A stretch of DNA of 64,000 nt from Sphaerisporangium sp040649355 (GCF_043197795.1 NZ_JBICTU010000006.1:124001-188000), one strand, 5' to 3'; shown: positions 1-8,619, counted from the first letter of the stretch. Numbers and translations are program-made. The notes: generated by a model not told the origin, from the letters alone.

Positions 1-919
1 TCCCGTACCGGGGGGTCTCCGTCCCGGGGGGCGTGCGGCGGTTCTCACGGGATTCGCGGCTCCTGGACCGGCGCTCGGCGCCCACCGGAGGGAAGCCGTT
101 CTTGTCGAACCGGTCGGCCACCGCCATGATCGCCGTCCGTCCCGCGTCGCGCTCCGACTTGGCGCAGGACTCGGCGACCCGGCGGCGCAGCGACAGAGGA
201 GGGAAGGCCACGGGGATGACGTCGAGCAGGCGCTCGGCCGACACCCGGCGGCGCCGCCCCTCGGTGCATTCCTTGCATCCGATGATGTGCCTGGTCAGGC
301 GCCGTCTCAGCTGCTGAGGGAGCGGGCCCTCGATGGAGTCGAGCAGGGCCGACAGGTCGGGGCAGTGCGCGCGGCCGGTCCTGGCGAGGATCAACGCCGC
401 GGCGGCGTTCTCCAGGTGGTCGCGGGCCCGGGTGAGGCGGACCCCTGTATGCCGGGAAGTCAGGCCGAGCACGGCGCCGATCTCCGAGACGGTGAGCTCG
501 TGCCGCAGCGCCAGGAGGAGGACGTCCCGGTCCTTGTGGCCCATCTCGGCCAGGCCCTCGCGCACGATCGCCGCGAGCTCCGGATCCTCTTCGTCCCCTT
601 CCAGGAACAGTTCCGGCGTGGTGCCGTTCGCGGGGGTCCGCCCGCGCCGGGTGGCGCACTGGAAACGCGTCAGCGCGTACAGCCAGGCACGCGTGCGTGC
701 CGGTTCTCGCAGCGCTCCGGCCCGTCCATGGGCGGTGACGAGCGCGTCGTGCACGGAGTCGGCGGCGGCGTCGGTGTCATGGAGCAGTGAATAGGCGTAG
801 TCGTTGAGTCGGTCGGCATAGGCGTCGTAGAGGCCGTCCGCCGCGCGGCCGTCCGCTCGGCGCAGGGCCTCCAACAATCGCTGGTCGTCGGCACGGCCGA
901 CGCTCGGCCATCCGGGCAC
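1..919 (-). CDS. ECF-type RNA polymerase sigma factor with zinc-finger-like tail (partial, 3' end outside window)
   Basis: This is an extracytoplasmic-function sigma factor that would direct RNA polymerase to a stress or envelope regulon. The reading frame is open from a GTG at 919, preceded by a strong GGGAGG site, to the window edge. Residues ~8-75 look like sigma region 2 (YDAYADRLNDYAYSLLHD). A region 4 helix-turn-helix follows (DVLLLALRHELTVSEIGAVL). The ~130 residues after region 4 exceed the usual ECF length and contain RHIIGCKECTEG, a His-x3-Cys-x2-Cys pattern typical of ZAS anti-sigma zinc motifs. This suggests a built-in regulatory tail. No separate anti-sigma gene is visible upstream; the other side is off the window. 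Confidence 0.8.
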   Translation of the reverse strand, partial: MPGWPSVGRADDQRLLEALRRADGRAADGLYDAYADRLNDYAYSLLHDTDAAADSVHDALVTAHGRAGALREPARTRAWLYALTRFQCATRRGRTPANGTTPELFLEGDEEDPELAAIVREGLAEMGHKDRDVLLLALRHELTVSEIGAVLGLTSRHTGVRLTRARDHLENAAAALILARTGRAHCPDLSALLDSIEGPLPQQLRRRLTRHIIGCKECTEGRRRRVSAERLLDVIPVAFPPLSLRRRVAESCAKSERDAGRTAIMAVADRFDKNGFPPVGAERRSRSRESRENRRTPPGTETPRYG

Positions 920-1364
920 GAATCTTCCTCCCCGCAGGACGGGTACCTGGCATTTGGTCGCGCTCGCTCGCGAGAATTTCCCCTGCCCGCTCCAGGCCCC
1001 ACACGCGTAGGACGTCCGTTCCCCTCGCCCGGTTCACCCGGGATTGCTTGATAATCATCGGATATGAGCTGGGAAAATAGGGTCGCATGGGACTTCTGAA
1101 ACAGGTGTTTCCTAGAGAAATATCTGAGGTGATGATCGGTGACGCGGGCAGGCGTCCACGGTGACACATCGCGATGGAACGCCGCGATGGAACACCGTGA
1201 TCCAATGACGGATTCGGCGGCTGATTCGGTGATAAATCCGGCGGCCACAACGGGCGGATCCGGTGGCGGATTCGCCGGCGGATCCGGTGGCGGATTCGCC
1301 GGCGGATCCGGTGGCGGAATCGCCGGCGGATTCGCGGGCCGGGGAATCCGGGGGGTGAAGAAAA
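920..1364. repeat. Gene-free spacer with GC-rich tandem repeat
   Basis: About 450 bases separate the sigma factor start from the next terminator. From about 1255 to 1340 there is a tandem array of a 24-bp unit (GGCGGATCCGGTGGCGGATT plus four bases), with at least two full copies and degraded flanking copies, rich in GGATCC and GGATTC. Open frames through it give only low-complexity Gly/Ser/Ala peptides, so I do not call a gene. The sigma factor promoter should lie at its left end. Confidence 0.5.
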
Positions 1365-1406
1365 AGCGCCCGACCCCGGGCCCGTGAGGGGCAGGGATCG
1401 GGCGCT
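1365..1406 (-). terminator. Rho-independent terminator of the VWA protein gene
   Basis: AGCGCCCGA at 1365-1373 pairs exactly with TCGGGCGCT at 1398-1406. On the minus strand the stem is followed by a run of five T residues. It sits 17 bases past the stop codon at 1423. Confidence 0.8.
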
Positions 1407-1422
1407 CGCGCGCGGGGCGCGT

Positions 1423-3225
1423 CTACTGCTGGGAGGTGCTGCCATTGCAGTTCGGGGCGCAGAGGCGGCGGGAGATCCCCTCCAGGAAGACCTTGCGTAT
1501 CTCCAGGGCGTTGTTCGGGAAGAAGGCCTGGCCCTGCGTGGCCTTGGCGATCGCCTGCATCTGCCGGCGACCGGCCACGTCGTTGGCGCCGAGGGCGACG
1601 ATGATGACGCTGATCGGCTGGGTCTCGTCGAACTCCGTGCGGAGCTTCTTGAGGATCGCGGCGTTGGAGATGCCGCCTTCGGGATCGTCGTTGCCCACGC
1701 CGTCGGTGAAGACCAGGATCGTATTGATCTTGTCGGCCTCGTACTCGGCCTTCATCTTGTCGTAGGCGGCGGCGAGCGTGTCGTTCAGGCCGGTGTCCCC
1801 GGTGGCCTTCGCCTTGATCTGGGCGAGGGACTGGCCGATGACGTCCCGGCGGGTCACGCCGTTGATCTTGGCGCCGATGGGTCCGACGGGCACGGCCTCG
1901 CGGTAGTCGACGCCCTTGCCGTTCAGGTTGGTGGAGAAGACCCAGGTGCCGATCTCGGTCTTGTCCGGGAAGAGCTTCAGGCCCTCGATCGCGGTCTGCG
2001 CGATCAGCTTCATGCGGTCGACGGGGGCGCCGACGGCCGGTAGCGCCATGGTGCCGGAGATGTCCAGCAGGGCGAGGAGCCGGCCGCCCAGCTTGAGGCG
2101 GGACCACGCCTGCGAGAGCTTGGTGACCGAGGCCGCTTCCGGGATCTTGATGGCGGGCGGTGCCACCGGGTTGAGCCCGTTCGCCTGGCTGATGGCGCTT
2201 CCGCCCTTGCCGTCCGGCGTGCGGAAGCCATACTGGCGGATGGTCTTCTTGGCCTCGGCGCCGGAGAGCGCGGTGGCGAAGCTCTTGGCCGCGTCGCGGG
2301 TGGCCTGGTCCTTGGCGGTCACCACGATCGGGTAGTCGAGGCTGATCGTGCCCTCGGCCGGGTAGAGCGCGACGATCTCGCCCGGCTTGGACTTGGCGTT
2401 GAACGCCCAGATGCCCTGCTCGGAGGCGATGCCGATCGGGACGCGGGACGACTGCTTCGCCATGGTGGCGAACATGTTCGCCGGGCTGTTCACGGCGTTC
2501 TCCGAGAGCTGCCGCAGGACGCCCACGAGCTGGTCCTCGCCGGCGCCCGACGCCTGGAGGACGCCGGACCCGGCGAGCAGGGCGCTCAGGCCGGCGGCGT
2601 TGAGGGTCGGGTCGAGCGGGAGGACGCGGATCTTGCTCGCCAGGCCGTCCGGGTTGGCGGCGTTGGCGGCGGACATCAGGCCGCTCCAGCTCGGCTCGCC
2701 GAAGGCGCTCCGCAGCTTCTCGACGGCCGGCTTCGGAACCGCCAGCACCACGGGCGAGCGGGCCACCGAGCCCACGGGCGCCGTGATCCCCGACCCCTTG
2801 GGCGTGGAGCGCAGCTTGGCGACCCACAGGCTGGAGTCCGGGATCCAGATGTCGCCGTCGAACTTGCCGGCGCTCGCGCCCGACCCGGCGATGGCGTTGG
2901 TGACGCCGGCCGGGTCGCTCTCCTTGACCGCGACCGCGAAGCACTTGCCGTTCACGGGGGCGGTGTTCTTGGAGAAGCCGGCCGCGATCTTGCTGATGGC
3001 CGGCTCGATGTCGGGGGAGACCACGACCTGGAGCGCGACCTTGTCGCCGCAGGTCCTGTCGCGGCTCATGATCACGTATGCCGCGACGCCCAGCAGGACG
3101 GCGAGCGCCACGGCGCCCGCCAGCGGCACCAGCACCTTGCCCCGGCCCGCGCGACGGCGGGCCGACGGCTCGTGGTAAGGGTTGTAGCCGCCCTCAAGCT
3201 CGTCTGTGCGGTGGCGTCCGCCCAC
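1423..3225 (-). CDS. Membrane-anchored solute-binding/VWA-domain protein
   Basis: A 600-residue envelope protein. After a charged cytoplasmic start there is one hydrophobic anchor (about residues 31-52, VPLAGAVALAVLLGVAAYVI), so most of the chain lies outside. Residues ~60-340 resemble a bacterial extracellular solute-binding domain. Residues ~370-580 form a von Willebrand A domain with a MIDAS-like DISGTM and a later FTDGVGNDD. Ligand and partner are unknown. The combination is common in actinomycetes, where function is largely unassigned. It stands alone with its own terminator. Confidence 0.8.
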   Translation of the reverse strand: MGGRHRTDELEGGYNPYHEPSARRRAGRGKVLVPLAGAVALAVLLGVAAYVIMSRDRTCGDKVALQVVVSPDIEPAISKIAAGFSKNTAPVNGKCFAVAVKESDPAGVTNAIAGSGASAGKFDGDIWIPDSSLWVAKLRSTPKGSGITAPVGSVARSPVVLAVPKPAVEKLRSAFGEPSWSGLMSAANAANPDGLASKIRVLPLDPTLNAAGLSALLAGSGVLQASGAGEDQLVGVLRQLSENAVNSPANMFATMAKQSSRVPIGIASEQGIWAFNAKSKPGEIVALYPAEGTISLDYPIVVTAKDQATRDAAKSFATALSGAEAKKTIRQYGFRTPDGKGGSAISQANGLNPVAPPAIKIPEAASVTKLSQAWSRLKLGGRLLALLDISGTMALPAVGAPVDRMKLIAQTAIEGLKLFPDKTEIGTWVFSTNLNGKGVDYREAVPVGPIGAKINGVTRRDVIGQSLAQIKAKATGDTGLNDTLAAAYDKMKAEYEADKINTILVFTDGVGNDDPEGGISNAAILKKLRTEFDETQPISVIIVALGANDVAGRRQMQAIAKATQGQAFFPNNALEIRKVFLEGISRRLCAPNCNGSTSQQ

Positions 3226-3413
3226 GGTGTCCTCTTAATGTGTCGATCTTTTCCCGAACGTGGCGCGCTCTGGAGTGACCATATAGGGAGATCCCTGGCT
3301 AATGCCTACGGAACCATAGCGTCAAGCCGGATGGGGGTAAAACCGATCATTTGGTGCAGTGATTACGGTACGTGCGGGTAACTTCTGATTACGTGGCCCG
3401 CTCGCGATGCATC

Positions 3414-3441
3414 TTGACACTTGTTTGACGCGATGTATCGT
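3414..3441 (+). promoter_or_regulatory. Possible promoter (TTGACA-16-TATCGT)
   Basis: TTGACA at 3414-3419 is followed after 16 bases by TATCGT at 3436-3441, pointing rightward. A second overlapping -35-like TTGACG begins at 3425. This is the best vegetative-type promoter in the 3226-3777 interval and would serve the uncertain frame at 3545. The interval otherwise shows no confident gene. Confidence 0.4.
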
Positions 3442-3544
3442 GACTAAATACTTCGCGACATTTCGGTGTTTCTGTGTTCGTGATTCGGCGCTTCGGCCGG
3501 GAATCGAGGGGGCCGTACGCGGCCGGCAGGGGGTGGCGGCGGGG

Positions 3545-4075
3545 GTGGACGTGGGCGGCGCGGGTGTCCTGAGCGGGAGGCGTCCGGACCTGTTGCTCAT
3601 CGAGTTGCACGGGCGCGGATGCCCCGAGGAGATCAGGCGGGCGCTCAGGGAGTCGGACTGCGTACGCGAGGTCGTCATCGCCGGGCGCGTGTGCCGCGTG
3701 CTGGCGGACCCCGGCACCGCGCCCCGCGTGGCGGGCGCGCTGCGGGCTCAGGGTCTGCAACTCGCCGTGGTGATCCTTCAGTGGTGGCGGCAGGAGTGGC
3801 CGCGCCAGGCGCTGCGGCCCTCGCGGACGGCCACGGCCGCCAGCAGGAGCGCGACCGCAGGATCGAGCCACCACCAGCCGAGCGAGGTGGCGGTCAGCCC
3901 CGCCAGCACGCCCCCGGCGAGCAGGGCGCACAACAGGTTCTGGGTGCCCTCGCCGGTCGTGGCCACCGAGCCGAGGCGGGCGCCGAGCCTGCGCTTGGCG
4001 ACCCCGAGCAGGGGCATGCTCACCAGGCTGATCGTGGTGACGACGACCCCCAGCACCGTGGGCGCCGATCGCTGA
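3545..4075 (+). CDS. Uncertain ORF with an HMA-like (metal-binding fold) N-terminus
   Basis: From a GTG at 3545 the first ~80 residues read like a ferredoxin-fold heavy-metal-associated domain: a strand (DLLLIEL), then HGRGCPEEIRRAL where a GMxCxxC loop is expected (only one Cys remains), then alternating strands and a helix. A promoter-like sequence lies ~100 bases upstream. After about 3780 the frame runs antisense through the cation-efflux gene and becomes low-complexity, so either the C-terminus is spurious or the true stop has been lost. It may be a decayed metallochaperone next to a cation transporter, or chance. Confidence 0.25.
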   Translation: MDVGGAGVLSGRRPDLLLIELHGRGCPEEIRRALRESDCVREVVIAGRVCRVLADPGTAPRVAGALRAQGLQLAVVILQWWRQEWPRQALRPSRTATAASRSATAGSSHHQPSEVAVSPASTPPASRAHNRFWVPSPVVATEPRRAPSLRLATPSRGMLTRLIVVTTTPSTVGADR

Positions 4076-4419
4076 CCCGACCCGAGGTCGTAGGCGACGT
4101 GGAGCACCAAATAGGGCGCGAGCAGCCAGAAGCTGACCGCCACGGCCTTCTGCGCCCGGTGCTCCGCCGTGGCGGAGTGGAGCCGGCGGCCGGTGAAGCG
4201 CCAGATGACGATCAGGCTGGCCAGCGCCTCCACGAGCGACGACCAGCCCCAGCCGATCAGGGCCACCGAATGCGCCGACAGGCCCGCCACCAGGCCGAGC
4301 GAACTCTCGGCCCCGAGCCACACCAGCGTCGCGAGAGACAGGCTCCTGGCCAGGCGCGCGTCACGCACCCAGGTCGCCGACGGGGCCGCCGGGCGCGTGT
4401 ACGTACCCTGATCTGGCAC
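3778..4419 (-). CDS. Cation diffusion facilitator-like membrane protein
   Basis: A 213-residue multi-pass protein with about five to six hydrophobic segments. It matches the transmembrane part of cation diffusion facilitators, which export divalent metals by proton exchange. The second segment (HSVALIGWGWSSLVEALASL) and the fifth (GWWWLDPAVALLLA) sit where the family carries its metal-site HxxxD motifs. Here the second-helix Asp position appears as Glu, and the cytoplasmic C-terminal domain is absent. Metal transport is therefore plausible but not assured. Confidence 0.65.
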   Translation of the reverse strand: MPDQGTYTRPAAPSATWVRDARLARSLSLATLVWLGAESSLGLVAGLSAHSVALIGWGWSSLVEALASLIVIWRFTGRRLHSATAEHRAQKAVAVSFWLLAPYLVLHVAYDLGSGQRSAPTVLGVVVTTISLVSMPLLGVAKRRLGARLGSVATTGEGTQNLLCALLAGGVLAGLTATSLGWWWLDPAVALLLAAVAVREGRSAWRGHSCRHH

Positions 4420-4545
4420 GATGGCCCCCTGATCGATCGAACCTGGCCCTGACAGCGGTGAGTAGCCTACCCGTTACAGATTGCGTCACGTCCTCGTCCG
4501 CGTAAAGCTGTGGACGGGCACGCGGGCCCGTATCAAGGAGTGCCC

Positions 4546-5316
4546 TTGCCGTTCACCCCGAGCCACGTCGCGGCGGTGATCCCGCTCATTTCCTCGGCCC
4601 GGGTGCGGAGGGTGCTCGACCCCTGGGCGCTCGGTGTGGGCGCGATGGTGCCCGACCTGCCGACGTTCCTGCCCTACCTCGACGCCTACACCCGGTGGCA
4701 CTCGCCCGTCGGAGTGGTCACCGACGACGTGGTGGCGGTGTTCGTGCTGCTGGCGCTGCTGCAGTTCGTGTTCCGCGACCCGCTGACCGCGCTGCTGCCA
4801 CAGCCGCTCGCCGCCCGGATCGCCTCCCTGCCCGGACCCGGCTGGCGCAGGTTCCCCGCCATCGCGCTCGGCGCCGCCGTGGGCGCTGCCACCCACGTCT
4901 TCTGGGACTCCTTCACCCACGAGTGGGGCGCGCGGTTCTGGGGGTGGGCGTGGCTGACGGCCCCGGTGGCGGGATTCGTGAACGGCTACCGGCTCATGCA
5001 GTACGGCTCGTCGGCGGCGGGCCTGGCCCTGGTCGGCTGGTGGCTGCTCCGCGCGCTGCGCCCCTCCGCGGGCAGGCCGCCGGCCCGGCTCGCACTCCCG
5101 GGCCCGGTGCGCTGGGGCGTCCTGGCCTGTACGGGCGCGGGCGCGTGCTGCGCCGCCGCGGCCTGGAGCTTCGTCGACCCGCCCAACCCCGTTTTCGGCT
5201 GGGCCGGGATCATCACCAAGACCGGGGTCGGCCTGATCGTGGGGTTCTGCGCGGTGCTGACCGTGTACGCGCTGCTCTGGCAGCTCAGACGGGTCATACG
5301 CTTGTCTCGTGCCTGA
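4546..5316 (+). CDS. DUF4184 family membrane protein
   Basis: A 256-residue integral membrane protein. I choose the TTG at 4546 because it gives the family-typical start (LPFTPSHVAAVIPL) and has AAGGAG five bases upstream; an ATG at 4510 would add 12 residues without a site. DUF4184 proteins carry several membrane segments and conserved His/Asp residues (here TPSH, MVPDLP and THVFWDSFTHEWG), reminiscent of membrane-bound metal-dependent hydrolases. The biochemical role is unknown. Its last eight bases overlap the start of the downstream methyltransferase, indicating coupled translation. Confidence 0.8.
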   Translation: MPFTPSHVAAVIPLISSARVRRVLDPWALGVGAMVPDLPTFLPYLDAYTRWHSPVGVVTDDVVAVFVLLALLQFVFRDPLTALLPQPLAARIASLPGPGWRRFPAIALGAAVGAATHVFWDSFTHEWGARFWGWAWLTAPVAGFVNGYRLMQYGSSAAGLALVGWWLLRALRPSAGRPPARLALPGPVRWGVLACTGAGACCAAAAWSFVDPPNPVFGWAGIITKTGVGLIVGFCAVLTVYALLWQLRRVIRLSRA

Positions 5317-6121
5317 GCTCATCCCCCTTTCCGACGCCACCGACCCCCGGCTGGCCGACTACGTGCGGCTTCGCGACGTCGAGCTGCGCAAGAGCCTGGA
5401 GGCCGAACGCGGCCTGTTCGTCGCGGAGGGCGAGAAGGTCATCCGGCGGGCCATCGCGACCGGATACCCCGTCAGGTCGGTGCTGACGACGCGCCGCTGG
5501 CTCCCCGGCCTCGCGGACGTGCTGGGCGGCGCGCGCGTCTACCTGGTCTCCGACGAGGTGATGGAAGGCATCGCCGGCTTCGCCGTCCACCGGGGCGCCC
5601 TGGCGTCCATGGCGCGGCTGGAGCTTCCCTCGGTGAGGACCCTGCTGGAGCGGGGGGCGCCCCGCCGGATCCTCGTCCTGGAAGACCTGGTGGACCACGG
5701 CAACGTCGGGGCGATCTTCAGGTGCGCGGCGGCCCTGGGCGTCGAGGCCGTGATCCTCTCGCCCCGGTGCGCCGACCCGTTGTACCGGAGATCGGTCAAG
5801 GTCTCGATGGGCGCGGTGTTCGCCGTGCCGTACGCGCGCATGGCCAACTGGTACGACGGGCTGGCCGAGCTGCGGGCCCTCGGGTTCCAGAGCCTGGCCC
5901 TGACGCCCGACCAGTCGGCGGTTCCCATCGAGAAGGTCTCCATGGGGGAGCGGGTGGCGCTCATGCTCGGGTCCGAGGGCGACGGGCTGTCCTCGCGGTG
6001 GCTCCACGAGGCCGATCACGCCGTGTGCATCGCCATGAGCCCGGCGGCCATGGGCCTCGGCGTCGACTCCCTCAACGTGGTCGCCGCGGCGGCGATCGCC
6101 TGCCACAGCCTCATGCGCTGA
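5309..6121 (+). CDS. SpoU/TrmH-family RNA 2'-O-methyltransferase
   Basis: A 270-residue methyltransferase of the SPOUT class, which uses S-adenosylmethionine to methylate a ribose 2'-hydroxyl in rRNA or tRNA. An N-terminal substrate-binding domain (residues ~10-95) precedes the trefoil-knot catalytic domain, with NVGAIFRCAAALGVEAVIL, LMLGSEGDGL and the C-terminal MGLGVDSLNVVAAAAI loop that forms the knot. It starts at a GTG inside the end of the DUF4184 gene. The exact target nucleotide cannot be read from sequence. Confidence 0.88.
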   Translation: MPELIPLSDATDPRLADYVRLRDVELRKSLEAERGLFVAEGEKVIRRAIATGYPVRSVLTTRRWLPGLADVLGGARVYLVSDEVMEGIAGFAVHRGALASMARLELPSVRTLLERGAPRRILVLEDLVDHGNVGAIFRCAAALGVEAVILSPRCADPLYRRSVKVSMGAVFAVPYARMANWYDGLAELRALGFQSLALTPDQSAVPIEKVSMGERVALMLGSEGDGLSSRWLHEADHAVCIAMSPAAMGLGVDSLNVVAAAAIACHSLMR

Positions 6122-6130
6122 CCCGGCTGG

Positions 6131-6325
6131 TTACTTTTTCCGGTATTCGGTGGCGTAGTAGAGGCCCGCGCCGAAAATATTCAGGAAAAGGAGTATCGCC
6201 ATCCAGGTGTATCGCGCCTGCGGGTGCAAGGTTGGATTTGCCGCCATATCGCGCACCATCCATACCCAGAAGGCGAGGAGCGGCGTGATCGCTATGAGGG
6301 GGATCAGCGGCATCAGCTGACTCAT
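6131..6325 (-). CDS. Small membrane protein, PLDc_N-like
   Basis: A 64-residue protein with two membrane helices (PLIPLIAITPLLAFWVWMV and WMAILLFLNIFGAGLYY) separated by a short basic loop, ending YRKK. The spacing resembles the PLDc_N (phospholipase D-nuclease N-terminal) module often found alone in actinobacteria. I start it at the ATG at 6325, because upstream Met codons add only a polar extension. It converges with the methyltransferase, nine bases apart. Function unknown. Confidence 0.6.
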   Translation of the reverse strand: MSQLMPLIPLIAITPLLAFWVWMVRDMAANPTLHPQARYTWMAILLFLNIFGAGLYYATEYRKK

Positions 6326-6376
6326 CGCGCACCCCATTTCATGACCGATGCTCTCATCGTGGCAAAACGCTAACAT

Positions 6377-6537
6377 CGTCGAGGGCGGTCATGCCATGGC
6401 AACTGTTGACCTGCTGACGCGTCCATGACACTCACCGTAGGCCGTGTCAAGGAGGTCGCGGACGGACCGGCCGGGGTCGTCCAGTCCGGTGACGGCAGCG
6501 GACCGTCACGGACCTGTGGAGTACGGCCTGCGCCGCC
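6377..6537. other. Intergenic stretch with no supported gene
   Basis: Short open frames on the plus strand (around 6425-6631) have no recognisable domain and lie against the decayed GntR gene. The left end should contain the promoter of the small membrane protein gene. Confidence 0.4.
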
Positions 6538-7101
6538 TCACCGACCGGACCTGATCACAGGGGGCCGGCTGGTCATCGGGCGCCGTGCTCTGGTGAGAGG
6601 AGGTAGCCGGGCCAACTGCCGTACGTGCTGATGTCGGCCGCTTCCTCGGTGGCGTGGGACTCGCAGAGGAATCCGTCTGGACGGCTGGGCTGCCGGCATA
6701 GGTATGGCTGCCGGTGCAGGGATGGAATGAGGCGGCGAGGGAGGCGAGGAGAGTTCGTCGGAGCCCGCGGGGGCCATAAGAGTGATGCCGTGCGGGCGCC
6801 CCGCCGACGTCTGAGTCCGGTGCCGTTGCTGAGCACCTCGCGGGTGACCGGGTGGACTTCGTCCGGGTTCCGCGCCGCGAAGTCGCCGCCCGCGCTGTGG
6901 CAGGTGCTCCACCAGTCCCTGCTGCCCGAGGGAACGCAGCGCCTCGCGCAGCGGTGCCCTGCTGGTGCCGAACCGCTGGGTGAGCTGCTCCTCGATCAGG
7001 CGCTCCCCGGGTGCGAGGGCGCCGCTGAGAATCTCGTGGCGGATGCGCCGCATCGAGAGCTCGACGAGGCTTGGGGGTTCCAGCACGCCGTCCGGTTCCA
7101 C
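6538..7101 (-). pseudogene. GntR-family regulator remnant (N-terminal wHTH only)
   Basis: A GTG at 7101 behind a GAGGAGGTGG site opens a good GntR winged-helix domain: LVELSMRRIRHEILSGALA, LIEEQLTQRFGTSRAPLREA, then LGQQGLVEHLPQRG. After that point the frame loses any FadR- or FCD-like effector domain and turns into Pro/Arg-rich text. The +1 frame continues with unrelated sequence to 6573. The effector half was probably lost by deletion or frameshift, leaving a non-functional or DNA-binding-only remnant. Confidence 0.55.
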
Positions 7102-7135
7102 CCGTCCACCTCCTCTCGCCGTTGGGACAACTCCC

Positions 7136-7966
7136 TCAGACGGCGGTGGCCGCGGCGGTCGCGTCGAGCAGCCTGCGGGCTGTGCGGTAGCGGGCGGCGT
7201 CACCGGTGTCGCCGAGGAGCACGCCGACCATGGTGTGCCCGCCGATCACCGACGCGAACATCAGGCAGTAGCCGGCCGCCTTGGTGTAGCCCGTCTTCAG
7301 ACCCTGTGCCTCGCTGGGCAGCAGCCTGTTGGTGTTGCGCCAGATGTGGGCGCGGTGTACGGCCGTCTTGCTCACCGCGTGCCTCTCGGTGCGGACGATC
7401 GTCGCGATGATCGGGTCCTTCAGCACCGCCTGGGCCAGAGTGACCTGGTCCTTCGCGGTCGAGTGGTCGCCGCCGGTCTGGGGGAGCCCGTCGGGGTTGG
7501 TGTACAGCGTGTCGCGCAGGCCGAGGGACCGTGCCGCCTGGTTCATCCTGGCGACGAAACGCTTCACGCCCGGCCCGTACCGCCGTGCCAGGGCGTTGGA
7601 GGCGTCGGCCCCCGACGGCAGCAGCACGCCGTAGAGCAGTTCCCGCACGGTGAGCCGTTCCCCGGCCTTGAGGCCCGCGTGGGTGCCGTCGTTCGCCGCC
7701 GCGTGCCGTACGTCGGCCCTGGTGATCGTGACGACGTCGTCCAGCGACGCCACGCGGCGCACGACGTACGCCGTCATGATCTTCGTCAGGCTGGCCACGG
7801 GCACGCGGCGCGTCTCGCGCTTGGCGAACTGGACCGTTCCCGTCGTGGCGTCGACCAGGTAGAACTCCTTCGCGGTGACCCGTGGAGCGGTCCGGGCGAG
7901 CGCCGGGTCGCCCAGGCCGAGGATCGCCAGAACCGCCGCCAGAAGAGAGATCGTCACCATACGCAT
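7136..7966 (-). CDS. D-alanyl-D-alanine carboxypeptidase (peptidase S11)
   Basis: A low-molecular-weight penicillin-binding protein of 276 residues, which trims the terminal D-Ala from peptidoglycan stem peptides outside the membrane. It has an N-terminal signal sequence (TISLLAAVLAILGLGDPALA). The serine active-site tetrad is SLTK, the second motif is SGADASN (SxN-like), and the third is KTGY. I use the Met at 7966; longer starts add a non-signal extension. It is shorter than DacA-type enzymes and lacks a C-terminal membrane anchor, so it is probably secreted. Confidence 0.85.
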   Translation of the reverse strand: MRMVTISLLAAVLAILGLGDPALARTAPRVTAKEFYLVDATTGTVQFAKRETRRVPVASLTKIMTAYVVRRVASLDDVVTITRADVRHAAANDGTHAGLKAGERLTVRELLYGVLLPSGADASNALARRYGPGVKRFVARMNQAARSLGLRDTLYTNPDGLPQTGGDHSTAKDQVTLAQAVLKDPIIATIVRTERHAVSKTAVHRAHIWRNTNRLLPSEAQGLKTGYTKAAGYCLMFASVIGGHTMVGVLLGDTGDAARYRTARRLLDATAAATAV

Positions 7967-8079
7967 CCGGTTATGATCCCATGTCGGCCATTGTGGACAT
8001 GAAGAATGACTGCAACCAGACAGCAAGTAGGGAGCAACCGCCCCGTCGTACATCTGAGGGTGAACGAAAGGGGAGGGCC

Positions 8080-8619
8080 ATGGGAGCGCGAAAGGGCCTG
8101 AAGCCGGTAGGCGATCTGGTACCGATCATGGCAGGCGGTACGGCCACCGTGTTCAAGCTGCTGGTCGCCACGCTCGCCGTCTGCGGCGCCTATTTCGGAG
8201 TCTCCCAAGGAACCACCGGCCCGGAGCACGCCGCGGAAAGCGGCACGCACGTCAGGACCGTGGTCCTCTCGGCGCAGTCGCTGCCGATCGAGGCCAGGCG
8301 CGTCCCCGAAGCGGGCATGGTGACGGTGGGAGCCGGTGACGCCGGCGCGTCCTGTGAGCGGACCTACCACGCGCAGAGCGTGATCGACCCCGGTCCCTCG
8401 GGAGACCCCGTGGACTACGACTGGCGCCTGCTCCGCTGGAGCTCCCGCGCGCACGCCTGGAAGACCTACCTCTACTCGGAGACCGCCGGCTTCATGGGCG
8501 CGCAGCGCACCGTCGAATGGCATCCCCGCGTCGTGAACAACCCCGGCTGGTACCGCGTCGAGCTCACGGTGTCGGGCAAGGGCGTCATCGTCAGCGAGAA
8601 GTTCCAGATCAGCTGCTGA
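8080..8619 (+). CDS. Secreted or membrane-anchored hypothetical protein
   Basis: A 179-residue protein that I do not recognise. The ATG at 8080 follows GGGAGGG. Residues ~20-42 are hydrophobic (FKLLVATLAVCGAYFGV) and act as signal or anchor. The exported part is rich in Trp and Tyr, with a single Cys pair (ASCERTY and the C-terminal FQISC) that could form a disulfide. The periodic strands and final VELTVSGKGV.. suggest an Ig-like beta-sandwich. Confidence 0.6.
   Translation: MGARKGLKPVGDLVPIMAGGTATVFKLLVATLAVCGAYFGVSQGTTGPEHAAESGTHVRTVVLSAQSLPIEARRVPEAGMVTVGAGDAGASCERTYHAQSVIDPGPSGDPVDYDWRLLRWSSRAHAWKTYLYSETAGFMGAQRTVEWHPRVVNNPGWYRVELTVSGKGVIVSEKFQISC

Noticed and set aside
1112..2944. 610-residue minus-strand open frame
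   Set aside because: It is a frame shadow of the solute-binding/VWA gene; the sequence is Arg/Gly-rich with no domain, while the overlapping frame shows a clear VWA domain and anchor.
3322..3717. 131-residue minus-strand frame beside the cation-efflux gene
   Set aside because: Low-complexity Pro/Ser/Thr/Arg peptide without a ribosome site; the opposite strand has better coding character there.
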